DNA of 64,000 nucleotides, taken from contig DPDG01000074.1 in the NCBI GenBank assembly GCA_003526375.1, forward strand, positions 79,547 through 143,546, written 5' to 3'. Source of the DNA: Lentisphaeria bacterium (GTDB lineage: Bacteria; Verrucomicrobiota; Lentisphaeria; Victivallales; UBA1829). Within the stretch, counting starts at the first letter, position 1. Every line of letters starts with the position of its first letter. The translations under genes were made by a program, and so were the position numbers. Below, one piece after another: positions 18,201 through 27,126 of the stretch. A model generated the notes under the pieces. That model was not told the DNA's origin. It did no database searches and worked only from the letters and a program-made list of their open reading frames with translations.

Positions 18201-18346
18201 CGGGTCGAAACGGTAATCACGGACGGCGTGATATTCGGGTAAAGTGTAATCGGCAAAGTAAAGAGCGCAATCAATCCGCTGAGCAGAAAGAGAATCGCAA
18301 TCACGATAGCGAACCTCGGACGGTTGATGAAGAACTGGCTGATCAT
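15224..18346 (-). CDS. RND efflux transporter, HAE1 (AcrB/MexB-like) permease
   Basis: 1040 residues, the normal size of hydrophobe/amphiphile exporters. It starts MISQFFINRPRFAIVIAILFLLSGLIA. The proton-relay aspartates are present in GIVVDDAIVVIENV and the partner lysine in ACKTAILIVEFA. The large periplasmic loops contain the porter and docking domains (for example LPDGASLMRTEKVTQKVTGIL). It pumps toxic compounds out of the inner membrane or periplasm together with an adaptor and an outer-membrane channel. AAGGGG precedes the start, 13 nt after the adaptor gene. No TolC-like gene is in this operon, so the channel must be encoded elsewhere. Confidence 0.96.
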   Translation of the reverse strand: MISQFFINRPRFAIVIAILFLLSGLIALFTLPITLYPNITPSVITVSTRYPGADAQTVLDTVIQPIESQINGVKRMLYMSSTATDDGSASVKVTFDIGTDGDTNTVNTQNRVNWATAQLPQEVQRQGVITKEASSNILAVITLYSPNGTYSELELSNFMSISVKDEIARIPGVGDVMEFGEMTYAMRIWLDTMRMASLKVTVEDVKSAIAAQNVQVSAGALGDAPSSPEQAERLSVAAQGRLANPEQFGSIVIRSNSDGSQVRLRDIARVEMGAETYSGISTLNGKPAAMLAVYQLNEANGLEIAREINKRLDRLKNNLFPEDLEYGIQYDTTKFITASIDEVKNTLFEAVLLVVLVTFLFLQDWRSTLVPTIAIPVSLVGTFAVMLGIGYSINMTTLFGLILAIGIVVDDAIVVIENVSRLMEEEHLPPKEAALKSMKQVTGPIIATTSVLLAMFVPVCFLPGITGVMYRQFGITISVAVFISMINALTLSPALCALLLKPVDPNRRKFFFFRWFDAGFDKLTRGYSAIVKSLLRKSVLVLLLYAVMGAGALKLYTLLPTGFIPNEDQGAFFVSVQLPDGASLMRTEKVTQKVTGILRGIPEVEDFIFTSGFNILNGINASNCAFGIVTLKDWSERKDKEKQQDAVIAKFYAKALQIPDASIVPFGVPSIPGLGTTSGFSLMLQDTSGNMTPQDFQKTLNEILVEANNSPVFSSVYSTFRASFPQVYLDIDREKAIRLGVTPDSINTALQGIFGSTYVNDFNKYGKSYKVELQGDNVFRDDVRDLTKAYVRNGKGDMVPLGTLVDIKYNFVPQFLTRYNMFQSVLVNGSAAPGYSSGQAMDEMEKIVKKVNSGMSFEWTDMSYQEKLAGNQIVIVFALALLFIYLFLVAQYESWMIPFSVLLSVPVAFLGAVLSLYLLNIENNIYTQVGFVLLFGIACKTAILIVEFAKEQHEKGTPILEAAEYAARLRFRAVLMTAVSFILGTFPLVVALGAGAVSRRSLGTAVFGGMLVSVIIGTLLIPVFYAVIQRMIEWARKKTE

Positions 18347-18359
18347 AAGTTATCCCCTT

Positions 18360-19523
18360 TTATTTCGCGTTCGCAACCGGAGTCGCGGAACCGTCCGGGG
18401 CCTGCTCCTTGTTCGCAATGGGAGTCACGATACTCCCCGGCTGCGCTTTCTGCAAACCGGCAATCACGATCCGCTCCCCTTTCTTCAAACCTTCCCTGAC
18501 GGCATAGTAACCGCCGTTTTTCCCGCCGAGCGTCACCTTGCGCCGTTCAATTTTATTGTCTTTATTCACAACGAAAACAAAATTGCCGAGCTGTTCGCGC
18601 ATGATCGCCTCATTGCGGATCATGATCTGCCTGGAATAAGGCTCCACCCGTATCTTCACGCGAACATACATGCCGGGAAAAAGTTTCCGGTCCGGGTTCT
18701 TTGCAACAGCCTGCAGGCGGAATGTGCCGGTGCCGTCGCTGATGGCGTTGTTCCATGCGCTGATCCTGCCCGGATACTCGTATCTCACTCCGTCCTGAAA
18801 ATCAATTTCGACCTCCGGTCCTTTTTTATCCGCATTCCTGTCGGCTCCCGGATAGGAGCGGAGCAGACGCAGCATGTCCGTCTCACTGATAGAGAAATAT
18901 ATTTTGACATCGCCGTTTCTCACCACGGTGGCAAGCACGCCGGAAGTCGGGCCGACCATATTTCCGGCACTGTATTTCTTGAAGCTGATCCAGCCGTCAA
19001 ACGGCGCAAGGACCCGTGTATAGGAAAGGTTGACTTTCGCCTGTTCCAGACCGGCTTCCGCGGCAAGCACGTCCGCAGCCGCCGTCATCTTATTCATCTC
19101 GGCAAGATCGTAATTGCGCTTTGCCGTGGCGTCCTTGCGGAGAAGCTGTTTCTGGCGGTCATATTCAATTTCGGCATTTTTCAAATCCGCCTGCGCCTTC
19201 CGGAGATCGGCGGTGGCTTTTTTCACAGCTGCATCGTAAACGGCGGGATCGATCTGGAACAGTTTTTCCCCTTTCTTCACAAGCGCCCCCTCCTTGAAGT
19301 TCACCTCGGTAAGAAAACCGGAAACATTCGCAACGAGGTCCACGGAATCAAATGCGGCAACCGTCCCGACCTCTGTACAGGAATCTGCGAAATCAAATTC
19401 TGCGGCTTCTTCGACAACGACAGACGGCGGCGGAGCCGTTTTCTTCTCCACCTCACGGCAGCTTGATACGGCAACGGCAAGAACAACTCCGCCGACGGCG
19501 GCAAATACGGAAGAAAGTTTCAT
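18360..19523 (-). CDS. RND efflux membrane-fusion (adaptor) lipoprotein, AcrA-like
   Basis: Start at 19523 (MKLSSVFAAVGGVVLAVAVSSC) behind AGAAGGG; a start nine codons upstream is less likely. The lipobox VSSC shows an inner-membrane-anchored lipoprotein. The order lipoyl half (VSGFLTEVNFKEGALVKKGEKLFQID), alpha-helical hairpin (KKATADLRKAQADLKNAEIEYDRQKQLL), second lipoyl half (TRVLAPFDGWISF) and beta-barrel is typical. It links the permease encoded just downstream to an outer-membrane channel. Confidence 0.95.
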   Translation of the reverse strand: MKLSSVFAAVGGVVLAVAVSSCREVEKKTAPPPSVVVEEAAEFDFADSCTEVGTVAAFDSVDLVANVSGFLTEVNFKEGALVKKGEKLFQIDPAVYDAAVKKATADLRKAQADLKNAEIEYDRQKQLLRKDATAKRNYDLAEMNKMTAAADVLAAEAGLEQAKVNLSYTRVLAPFDGWISFKKYSAGNMVGPTSGVLATVVRNGDVKIYFSISETDMLRLLRSYPGADRNADKKGPEVEIDFQDGVRYEYPGRISAWNNAISDGTGTFRLQAVAKNPDRKLFPGMYVRVKIRVEPYSRQIMIRNEAIMREQLGNFVFVVNKDNKIERRKVTLGGKNGGYYAVREGLKKGERIVIAGLQKAQPGSIVTPIANKEQAPDGSATPVANAK

Positions 19524-19698
19524 AATATCCCTTCTGGTCAAACAGGTCAATAGTCCGGAAACGGAAAAATATCTTATAAAATATCACACGGGAAAAACTT
19601 TTTCAATCAAATTCGTAAAAGAGAGATATTGATTTTATGCTTTTTCTGTTTATCTTATTCTTCAAATGCAAATGCAATCGAAAAGGAAGGGTTTTACT

Positions 19699-21252
19699 AT
19701 GAAAGCTGTCAGCGGAACAGTGATGCGCAGCCTCGACCGCCGCGCCATCGAAGAAGCGGGAATCCCGGGGGAGCGTCTCATGAAAATTGCCGGAGCGCTT
19801 GCGACCTCGGCAATCATGGAATATATTTCAAAACTGATGAAATTCGACGTCTTCCCGCGCAATATCATCGTTCTCGCCGGGAAAGGCAACAACGCCGGCG
19901 ATGCGTTCGTCGTGGCAAAGCTGATGGCAAACCTCAGTGAATACAACGTGTTCCTGCACTGCGTCGCCGCCGAGGAAGAATTGCAGGGAGACGCTCTGGC
20001 GATGTTCAAGGAACTGCCGGACAAGATCAAGGGCAGGATCACTTACGGACTTCAGAAATCCGATCTTGAAATACCGAACGTCCTGATCGTGGACGGACTG
20101 CTCGGCACCGGCTTTCACGGAGAACTGCGCGAACCGTTCGCGTCATGGATCAGGCTCGTCAACGAGTCGGGACACCCCGTCGTCTCCCTTGACATTCCCT
20201 CCGGGCTCAACGCCGATACGGGGGAAATCTCCGGCGATGCGGTCACTGCCGATCTCACGGTCACAATGGCGCTGCCGAAAGCCGGTATGCTTTCCGAGGA
20301 AGGCATACGCAGATGCGGCAGAATCAAAGTCGCGGACATCGGCATTCCGCCGCGTTATGTGGAGGAAGTCACCGAATATACCGAATGCACCGTCGAAGCC
20401 GACGTCAGGAAATATCTGCCGAGGGAGGCTTTCGACATTCACAAGAACTTGCGCGGGCATCTCCTCGTGATCGGCGGCAGCAGACTCTATTCCGGCGCTC
20501 CGGCTCTGGCGGGAGAAGCGGCGCTCCGCACGTCGGCAGGGCTCGTCACCGTGGCAATTCCCGAAAGCGCGCACCTGTTCGCCAATCCGCCCAAAGCAAT
20601 GATCGTCCGCAAAATCCCGGACTCCTGTCTCGGTTTCTTCTGCGAAGACTCCAGAACAGGAATCGGTGAGCTCCTGGAGAAAGCGGATGCCGTCGTGATC
20701 GGGCCCGGCATGGGAACCGACTCCAACTCCCTGTCCGTTCTGGAACAGGTGCTGACCTCCGGCAAGAGAGTGCTGGCGGACGCCGATGCCTTGAATCTGC
20801 TGGCGGGCAATCCGGAGCTCGCGGAAAAGATCAATGCGGACGCCGTGTTTACACCGCATCCGGGCGAAATGAAGCGTCTGGCGGAGGCGTTCGGGATCGA
20901 CGCAGGGCAAACCAGAATCGAACAGGCGAAAGCACTTGCCGCAAGACTCCGTTCCACAATCGTGCTGAAAGGGGCGCATACGGTTGTTGCGGGCAAAGAC
21001 GGAAGCTGTGCGGTCAACCTGAGCGGGTGCCCCGCGCTTGCCACGGCGGGAAGCGGCGACATTCTTTCCGGCATGATCGGGGCGTTCCTCGCAAACGGCA
21101 GATACACGGTTTTTGAATGTGCGCGCGCGGCGGTGTTCCTCCACGGTTATGCCGCGGAACTGGCAATCCCCGTCGGTTCGCGCGGACTCATTGCGGATGA
21201 TCTGATCTGCTTCATTCCGCAGACAATCCGGAAGGTATCGGTGACGGCATGA
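19699..21252 (+). CDS. nnr: Bifunctional NAD(P)H-hydrate epimerase / ADP-dependent dehydratase
   Basis: Start at 19699 (MKAVSGTVMRSLDRRAIEEAG) after GGAAGGG. Residues 1-210 are the YjeF_N epimerase domain with GKGNNAGDAFVVAK. Residues about 225-500 are the YjeF_C dehydratase domain with GAPALAGEAALRTSAGLVTVA, ADALNLLAG, FTPHPGEMKRL and the nucleotide loop TAGSGDILSGMIGA. The enzyme repairs hydrated NADH/NADPH in the cytosol. The 517-residue length fits a complete two-domain protein. It overlaps the next gene by ATGA. Confidence 0.96.
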   Translation: MKAVSGTVMRSLDRRAIEEAGIPGERLMKIAGALATSAIMEYISKLMKFDVFPRNIIVLAGKGNNAGDAFVVAKLMANLSEYNVFLHCVAAEEELQGDALAMFKELPDKIKGRITYGLQKSDLEIPNVLIVDGLLGTGFHGELREPFASWIRLVNESGHPVVSLDIPSGLNADTGEISGDAVTADLTVTMALPKAGMLSEEGIRRCGRIKVADIGIPPRYVEEVTEYTECTVEADVRKYLPREAFDIHKNLRGHLLVIGGSRLYSGAPALAGEAALRTSAGLVTVAIPESAHLFANPPKAMIVRKIPDSCLGFFCEDSRTGIGELLEKADAVVIGPGMGTDSNSLSVLEQVLTSGKRVLADADALNLLAGNPELAEKINADAVFTPHPGEMKRLAEAFGIDAGQTRIEQAKALAARLRSTIVLKGAHTVVAGKDGSCAVNLSGCPALATAGSGDILSGMIGAFLANGRYTVFECARAAVFLHGYAAELAIPVGSRGLIADDLICFIPQTIRKVSVTA

Positions 21253-22064
21253 ACAAGGATTCCGAGCTGAAAACAAGGATTGCCGCGTTTCTGGTTCTTC
21301 TCGCCGCGCTTCTGGTGGTGTTCGCCGGATTCCTGGGATTTTTCCGGGATTACGGGAACATCTTCCGGCAGGGAGAGGAAAAGACGGCCGATGTGCCGCA
21401 GGATATTGTCGTCAAATGGCAGAATGCCGTCGAAAACGGCGATATGAAAAACGCCTTCATCTATGCTTCGCAGATCGTCCCCGACTCCGATTTTCAGCTC
21501 CCGAATGCCGTTTATACCGATTTCTTCGGCTCCTGCGGGCAACCGCCCTCCGTTCTGACTTCGCCCTGGACGCCCGATGATTTCCGGCGCTGGCAGGCAT
21601 GGCTCGCGCAATCAAAACAGGTTCAGCAGACAGCGGATATGGATACCGTTCTCGCACAGTTGCAGAAAGCTCCGCTCGGCGATCTGTTCGACCTTGCGGC
21701 GCTCTACGGGTTCGATGCATTTGCAGTGCGTATTCTGAACAGCGATCCGCAGCAGGAACTTTATGAATTCCGGAAAGACGGCAAGGCTTACACGATGTTC
21801 ACCGCAGACCGCAAACTCGCGCGGGGAACGGCGCAGGAGCTCGTCCCGCAGGACGCAAAACTGATTCACCTTTACCCGGCGCAGCTTGCAGATTACAGGC
21901 GTTTCAACCAGCTTCTGTTCCGTCGTATCGAGCCTTATCTCGGGCGTATGCCGCTGCCTCCCGCGGAAGCGTTGATCGAACTCAAGGAGAAATATCCCGA
22001 CATCGCCGCCCTCGCCTTCCTGCCGGATACGGTCCGCCCCGCGGCAAAAATCACGGTGAAATAG
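21249..22064 (+). CDS. Membrane-anchored protein of unknown function
   Basis: 271 residues, starting in an ATGA overlap with the nnr gene, so co-translated. One membrane segment at about residues 10-32 (RIAAFLVLLAALLVVFAGFLGFF) suggests an N-in, C-out anchor with a periplasmic domain. I recognise no family. The soluble part (VKWQNAVENGDMKNAFIYASQIVPDSDF; later VTLYPAQL-like and LKEKYPDIAALAFLPD) is mixed alpha/beta with no visible catalytic motif. Confidence 0.75.
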   Translation: MNKDSELKTRIAAFLVLLAALLVVFAGFLGFFRDYGNIFRQGEEKTADVPQDIVVKWQNAVENGDMKNAFIYASQIVPDSDFQLPNAVYTDFFGSCGQPPSVLTSPWTPDDFRRWQAWLAQSKQVQQTADMDTVLAQLQKAPLGDLFDLAALYGFDAFAVRILNSDPQQELYEFRKDGKAYTMFTADRKLARGTAQELVPQDAKLIHLYPAQLADYRRFNQLLFRRIEPYLGRMPLPPAEALIELKEKYPDIAALAFLPDTVRPAAKITVK

Positions 22065-22115
22065 CTCCGGCGCAAACCAGCAGTTTTTTCAGAAATTCAC
22101 GGAAACGGGATTGAC

Positions 22116-24323
22116 TCAGAGCGGCAATTCTGCAATTCCCTGTTTCTCCGCTTCATAGACTTTGGGTTCGTATGGAGTAAAGACATCGTCAATGTCACCA
22201 TTCACCGTTTTCATGGCAAGACGTTTTTCACCGCCGGAAAGATTCACAGCCACCAGAATCACCTTATCGCCGCTTTTCCTCGCCGCATACGCAAAACCTT
22301 CCGAGGATTTCAATACAAAATCCCGGAGCAGTCCGCCTTTGCGGAATTCCGGATAGAATCTCTGTATCTCGGCATTGACGCCGGAAATCAGCGACCAGAG
22401 ACGCGAACGCTCCTGAGGCAGATAGCCGTGCCCCATATGCAAAATAATCCCCGCAAGATCGTGAATGACGGCAAGATAGATACCCGCCCGCAGTTCTTCG
22501 GCAGTCCGGCACGATACATTGGGAATCGTCCCGCCGAGCCAGAAAATGACCGGCTTGCAGCCTGCCGCAGTCTTGGCTTCTTTCATGTCACGGACGAGAT
22601 TCGGGATCATCGCAGGCGAAAAACTTGAACTCCAGCAGGCTGTCTCGAAAATATCGCACACGGAGGCAAACTCCTTCAGATTGCCGTGATGGTCAATATG
22701 AATCGAAAAATAACGTTCCGGCGCTTTTGCCTTGAGATGCCGGTATAAACCGGCATAGAACTCCGGCGGATTTTTCTCCGTCAGCTTTCCGTCCGCATTC
22801 TTTTCATAAACGTTCATCTGCGCTTCATAGGCAATCCGCGTGAAGAAACGTTTCATCTTCCCCCCGGACTCAAGCGACTTGTCAACGATCCGTTTGAATC
22901 CGGCATCCGGGGGAAATACATAACCGGTGGCAGGCTGTCTGGTCAGGCGGTATCCGGGAATGCCGAGGATTTGAACCGCATTCGGCTGGACTCCGTATCT
23001 GCCGTAATCGACATTGAACGCGTCCCCGAATTGCAGAAACGCTTTCCCGGTCGGGCTCCCCCCCAGAAGAAACACAGGCATACCGTCCAGCGTAAAGATA
23101 TCGCCGTCTATTTTAAATTCCGCTTCAGCACGGATCGGAACAGGCGCCGGGACCTTGCCGAGAATGAAAAACACACGCGAAGTTCTCTTGTTCCCGGAAG
23201 ATACTTCCATCACATACCGTCCCGGAGCCAGTCCCGGCGCAGCTTTCTTTCCCGTTGGCGGACCGGCAAAATAAAACACTCCCGTTTTTTTCGCATTCCG
23301 AATGGTCCGGCAGACTTTCCCGTCCCTGCTTACGGTAATTTCGGCGGGCTCGGCAAAATCATGGGAATAATTGACTTTGCCGTCATCATACGTATAATAG
23401 AACCGGTCAAGTTTCAGATCACCGGCATGGGCGGAGTTCGCCAGCGCTTTCTTATGAAAAAGAACCCGTCCGTCCGGTTTGTCTTTGACCAGCACCTCAA
23501 GAATATGGCTGCTTTTCTGCGGAAGGTAGTCCTGTGACAGCGGAATTTTCCACGAACTTGCCATGCAGCCGCCGGACTCCATCTTTTCCGGCTCATACTT
23601 CTGCCCGTTCAGCGTGACTCGTATCCACGGAGAGCCCCCGGCCGTCTTTCCGGAAATGCCGAGTTCCAGAAAAACGGTATTGTTTCTGAGAACCAGTTTC
23701 CTGATCTCCGCCGTTTCCTGTTTTTCCCCGCCCGAAAAGATCAATTTTCCGAGCTGTTTCACATCATGATAATCCGATGCGCCCGACCAGTTCGCGGAAT
23801 ACCCGCCCTGAACGGTCCGCCCGGAGGCGAAGTTCACCCCCCAGGCCGTTCCCGCTCCGGGTTCTTTCCCGCCAAACGCGGAAAAGGGAATCACGAGTCC
23901 GGCGCTCCAGCCGCTGTCTTTCCAGTCGATCTTGCGGCTGACGGGCGGGTTCCAGCTCATATCACGTCTTTTCGCGGAATAGAGAGCTCCGTTCGGGTTG
24001 ACCGCGAGATGATAGTAGACGCCGCTCTCCGGTTCCGGGGAAAGAATGACCTCCACGACTTCGCCGCCGAAAATGGAAACATCGTCATCCCTGTGTCCGG
24101 CGACTTTCGGGCGCGTCCCCGGTTCGAGTTCATTGAATATGGTAAGATAGAGGTTTTCCGCATCTCTGCGCACTTTGACTTCCGTATTCAGTCCGGGGAT
24201 CTCCCCGCGCGTCGTGACAAATCCTCCTGCGGACAGCTCCTTCCCCATCGGCAGACGAAGCTCCTGCGCAAGACAGGCGCCTGCCAGAAGAAGCCCTGCG
24301 AATCCCGTTGCCAGAGTGCGCAT
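22116..24323 (-). CDS. Secreted CBM9-like / TIM-barrel glycosidase-like protein
   Basis: Start at 24323 (MRTLATGFAGLLLAGACLAQ, a signal peptide) after GGGAGGG; 735 residues. Residues 30-190 resemble a CBM9/DOMON-like sugar-binding domain (VKVRRDAENLYLTIFN; GWSAGLVIPFSAFGG; WGVNFASGRT). A beta-sandwich middle follows (about 190-390), then a barrel-like region with VFLLGGSPTGKAFLQFGDAFN and AELRAGIYLAVIHDLAGIILHMGHGYLP, and a C-terminal beta domain ending VILVAVNLSGGEKRLAM. The glycosidase family is not recognisable by eye. It lies 17 nt after the glycosidase-like gene at 24341-26482 and is the second gene of that operon. Confidence 0.72.
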   Translation of the reverse strand: MRTLATGFAGLLLAGACLAQELRLPMGKELSAGGFVTTRGEIPGLNTEVKVRRDAENLYLTIFNELEPGTRPKVAGHRDDDVSIFGGEVVEVILSPEPESGVYYHLAVNPNGALYSAKRRDMSWNPPVSRKIDWKDSGWSAGLVIPFSAFGGKEPGAGTAWGVNFASGRTVQGGYSANWSGASDYHDVKQLGKLIFSGGEKQETAEIRKLVLRNNTVFLELGISGKTAGGSPWIRVTLNGQKYEPEKMESGGCMASSWKIPLSQDYLPQKSSHILEVLVKDKPDGRVLFHKKALANSAHAGDLKLDRFYYTYDDGKVNYSHDFAEPAEITVSRDGKVCRTIRNAKKTGVFYFAGPPTGKKAAPGLAPGRYVMEVSSGNKRTSRVFFILGKVPAPVPIRAEAEFKIDGDIFTLDGMPVFLLGGSPTGKAFLQFGDAFNVDYGRYGVQPNAVQILGIPGYRLTRQPATGYVFPPDAGFKRIVDKSLESGGKMKRFFTRIAYEAQMNVYEKNADGKLTEKNPPEFYAGLYRHLKAKAPERYFSIHIDHHGNLKEFASVCDIFETACWSSSFSPAMIPNLVRDMKEAKTAAGCKPVIFWLGGTIPNVSCRTAEELRAGIYLAVIHDLAGIILHMGHGYLPQERSRLWSLISGVNAEIQRFYPEFRKGGLLRDFVLKSSEGFAYAARKSGDKVILVAVNLSGGEKRLAMKTVNGDIDDVFTPYEPKVYEAEKQGIAELPL

Positions 24324-24340
24324 TTTCCCTCCCATGAGTT

Positions 24341-26482
24341 TTATAACTGAATCATTTTGCGGTAGGCGATAATGTCCAGCATCATGCTCTCCATCTGCCG
24401 GAGCTTCCATTCAAGGTGCCATTTGTCGCAGACATATTCCATGCTGGGTTCCCAGCCGATGCGGGAATCGGTCTCGACACATGGAATCGTATCAAGCACA
24501 TTCTGAACTTCCTCTTTTGCAACGGCTTCAATTTTATCAAGCACCGCAAGCATCTCCTCACGCGAAGAAAGGCTCTGGAGTCTGATGTTGAGCATCCACC
24601 AGTTTTTCATGTGAATCACGGTGCGCACGGCATTGCGCATGAATTTCGCAAGCGCGTAAAGACGGTCGCCGTTATCACGTTTTTTCGGAGGCATCAGCGG
24701 AAGCGCCTCTTCCAGAACGGACAACCCCTTCTCCCACAGTTCGAGCATCTTCTCCAGATCTTTCAGCTCGACCGGATAGCGGAGCGGCCCCGGCGACTGG
24801 TTCTCATTTTCATAGGGCTGATACAGCGTTTTGATGATCTTGTATCCGAAGTGCGCATGCGGCGCAGTCGGGAACTGAATCTCCTTGTTCGCCATGGTGC
24901 GTGAAATATTCGGCTGGAAAATGAACGGATAGGACGGTCCCGTCCGCCACGGTCCATACTGGTCTTCATTGGAGGCGACGTAGAAATCCATGGCATTGCT
25001 CCAGAGATTCCATGCCTCCACGACTTTGTCCGCCGCCTCTCCGCCGTAATCGCGAACGGCAAGCAAACGGAGAAAACCGTCCAGTTCATCATGTTCCGGC
25101 GTGAAGAAAATCTCTTTCGCAAGGTCAAGCGTCGGATTTTCCCACCAGCCGTAGTGATGATTTTCATAAAAGCTGTTGACGCCGCACTCCTTGAGATAGC
25201 GTTTCAGGTTGAGCATCTTCCTGATCCAGCGCTGCGGAACGGGAACATACGGAGCGCAGCCGAAATCCCATGTCGTGCCGGCAAGATTGCTTGTCGCGCG
25301 GATGCGGAGCCCCAGCTCATGCGCGATTTTCGCCTCGCTGGAGAAGTAATAACCGGGCTCCGTCGCGGAAATCGTATAGTCCATGACCGGCGTTTTAAGA
25401 TCGCCGCGCTCGTTCGCCTTGAAGATTTCAAACGTGATCTGAAGTGTAATATCCTTCGGGAAACTCTCAAGGAATTTCTTACGGACTTCGAGCGGCGCCC
25501 AGCCCCAGTTGTAAGTACTGAAAATCACCTCGATTTCCGGATTCACTTTGTGAACGGCACGTTTGATCGCGTTCAGAAACGCCGGATAATCGCAGCAGGG
25601 ATACCATCCCGGGCTCGGACGCGTATCCGGGATGCCGTCCACGACGCTGTCGCGGCAGCGTTTGCCCGTGGTTGCGGGGTCCTTGCTGGGAAACTCCAGA
25701 GACTCGCCGACAAGACTGATCGCGCGCGCTTTCGGATAATGCCGTGCGAGATTGCCGTAAACGGAATCGAAGAACTCCTCCGCGTCCGCGTCATCGGGAT
25801 GTTTGTAACAGCGGACATAGTTGTAGAGCACCACGTCGATTCCATATTCGGACGCCCGCTCGATAATATCGTTGATATTGCAGTAACCGCGCGTCGTCGT
25901 GTCGATATCCTTCACAAACACGTCGATCGCGTTGAATCCGGCGTGGACAATCGCATTGAGCTGCCAGTCGGGAAAATCGTCGATGCCGGAACCTGAATGG
26001 ACACTGCGCATTCTTACGAGCGGCTCCCGCAGATACGCGCATTTTTTCAGGTAGGGCGCTTCACGCAGATTCATAAGGTCTTCAATGTGAATCGCGCCGT
26101 AAAGGACGCCTCGTTCTTCCGCCCCGCAGACAAGAATGTTTTCTCCGTCACATTCAAAGAAATAAGAGCCGCGTTTTTCCGGAACAGGCGAAAGCACACC
26201 GTTGAAATCGTTTTTCGTCACGAGCAGAATCTGTTTCGCCTTCTTTTCCGCCGCGACAGTTTTTTCAATCCGTATGGAGACATTCATGCTGGTGAACAGG
26301 TAGTCCTGCAGATCCGCCGCCGCTTTCCTTACCATCTCTGAAGCGGAGTCTTTGACCGCGATCACCCACGAGGAATCGACCACAGTTTCGCCGCCGACGG
26401 GTTCCAGCTCACAATTGCGCCTGTCCGCCTTATGGATTTCGCGCATCCGGTAGAGAAAATCATAATTCTTTTCTTCTTTCAT
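24341..26482 (-). CDS. Cytosolic glycosidase-like protein with GH20/GH67-type N-terminal domain
   Basis: Start at 26482 (MKEEKNYDFLYRMREIHK) after a GAGGGTG ribosome site; 713 residues, no signal peptide. Residues about 35-150 form the alpha/beta domain that precedes the barrel in GH20, GH67 and GH84 enzymes (SASEMVRKAAADLQDYLF; GAEERGVLYGAIHIEDLM). The barrel follows (about 160-480: AGFNAIDVFVKD; YGIDVVLYNYVR; PKARAISLVGESLEFP, where the glutamate could be catalytic). The C-terminus is helical. The plan resembles the protein at 6158-8380. It may act on imported oligosaccharides; substrate unknown. Confidence 0.75.
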   Translation of the reverse strand: MKEEKNYDFLYRMREIHKADRRNCELEPVGGETVVDSSWVIAVKDSASEMVRKAAADLQDYLFTSMNVSIRIEKTVAAEKKAKQILLVTKNDFNGVLSPVPEKRGSYFFECDGENILVCGAEERGVLYGAIHIEDLMNLREAPYLKKCAYLREPLVRMRSVHSGSGIDDFPDWQLNAIVHAGFNAIDVFVKDIDTTTRGYCNINDIIERASEYGIDVVLYNYVRCYKHPDDADAEEFFDSVYGNLARHYPKARAISLVGESLEFPSKDPATTGKRCRDSVVDGIPDTRPSPGWYPCCDYPAFLNAIKRAVHKVNPEIEVIFSTYNWGWAPLEVRKKFLESFPKDITLQITFEIFKANERGDLKTPVMDYTISATEPGYYFSSEAKIAHELGLRIRATSNLAGTTWDFGCAPYVPVPQRWIRKMLNLKRYLKECGVNSFYENHHYGWWENPTLDLAKEIFFTPEHDELDGFLRLLAVRDYGGEAADKVVEAWNLWSNAMDFYVASNEDQYGPWRTGPSYPFIFQPNISRTMANKEIQFPTAPHAHFGYKIIKTLYQPYENENQSPGPLRYPVELKDLEKMLELWEKGLSVLEEALPLMPPKKRDNGDRLYALAKFMRNAVRTVIHMKNWWMLNIRLQSLSSREEMLAVLDKIEAVAKEEVQNVLDTIPCVETDSRIGWEPSMEYVCDKWHLEWKLRQMESMMLDIIAYRKMIQL

Positions 26483-26776
26483 AAAAACACCCTCTTTTGA
26501 TTGTTCCGCTTGAGTCGCTTCCATAATATCATCCCCGATTTCCCCATATCAAGAAAAAGAAAGAAGAAAATCAGCGGAAAGAAGGCAGGCACGATTCTTT
26601 TGAACATTAATAAATATAGTGCTTTAGTTATCGGCAGAACTCATCGCCGTATGGCGTTTCCGCAATAGATTAATGAAAGCGTATTGCTGAACCGGACATC
26701 CGGAGACAGACCGGACAGGCGGCAGTGCAGTCAACTCAACCAATTTTTTACAAACCGCCCGGTCTGCCTCATTTTT
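26483..26776. other. Intergenic region between glycosidase operon and winged-helix gene
   Basis: About 290 nt without a gene. AT-rich on the left. Near the right end CAGACCG (26707-26713) plus GGCGG (26718-26722) can pair with CCGCC CGGTCTG (26755-26766), a bulged hairpin that may terminate the leftward winged-helix gene. No clear promoter was identified. Confidence 0.35.
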
Positions 26777-27049
26777 CTACTGTTCCAAATGAACCGTCTT
26801 TTCCACCAACTTGCATATCACGGGAAAAAGCGGATGTTTCCGGTTGGCGGAAAAGTTGATCCGGTTGCCGTCGGTATTCTGATGGACAAGCCCCAGGTCA
26901 AGCAGATTCCGCAATTCCCGGTGTATGACCGGGGCGCTGAATCCCGCTTCGCGCGCAAGTTTGCGCAGATAAAACGTCGGTGCGTCCTTCGTAAACAGCT
27001 TTCTGAAAATTTCCGCGCGGCTCTGCGAACCGATAATTTTTTCCAGCAT
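26777..27049 (-). CDS. Stand-alone winged-helix DNA-binding protein
   Basis: AGGAGG seven nt upstream fixes the start at 27049 (MLEKIIGSQSRAEIFRKLF); 90 residues. The whole protein is one winged helix: FYLRKLAREAGFSAPVIHRELRNLLDLGLV is the recognition region, followed by the wing (VHQNTDGNRINFSANRKHPLFP). This version is common in ArsR-like repressors and as the N-terminal domain of small nucleotidyltransferases; here nothing is fused to it. An inverted repeat (27083-27098) sits 34 nt upstream. Its regulon probably includes the membrane protein gene that ends just upstream, but this is inference. Confidence 0.82.
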   Translation of the reverse strand: MLEKIIGSQSRAEIFRKLFTKDAPTFYLRKLAREAGFSAPVIHRELRNLLDLGLVHQNTDGNRINFSANRKHPLFPVICKLVEKTVHLEQ

Positions 27050-27082
27050 ATCAGCCCTCCTGTTCTTAATTGTTGCCATAAA

Positions 27083-27098
27083 GATAACACAAGTTATC
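27083..27098. promoter_or_regulatory. Inverted repeat GATAAC-N4-GTTATC
   Basis: A perfect 6-4-6 palindrome between the membrane protein gene and the winged-helix gene. A related pattern, GTTAT-N7-ATAAC (28430-28446), occurs upstream of the membrane protein gene, so both may be targets of the winged-helix protein. Confidence 0.45.
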
Positions 27099-27126
27099 AA
27101 AAAAATAAACATATAAAGCAAAAAAA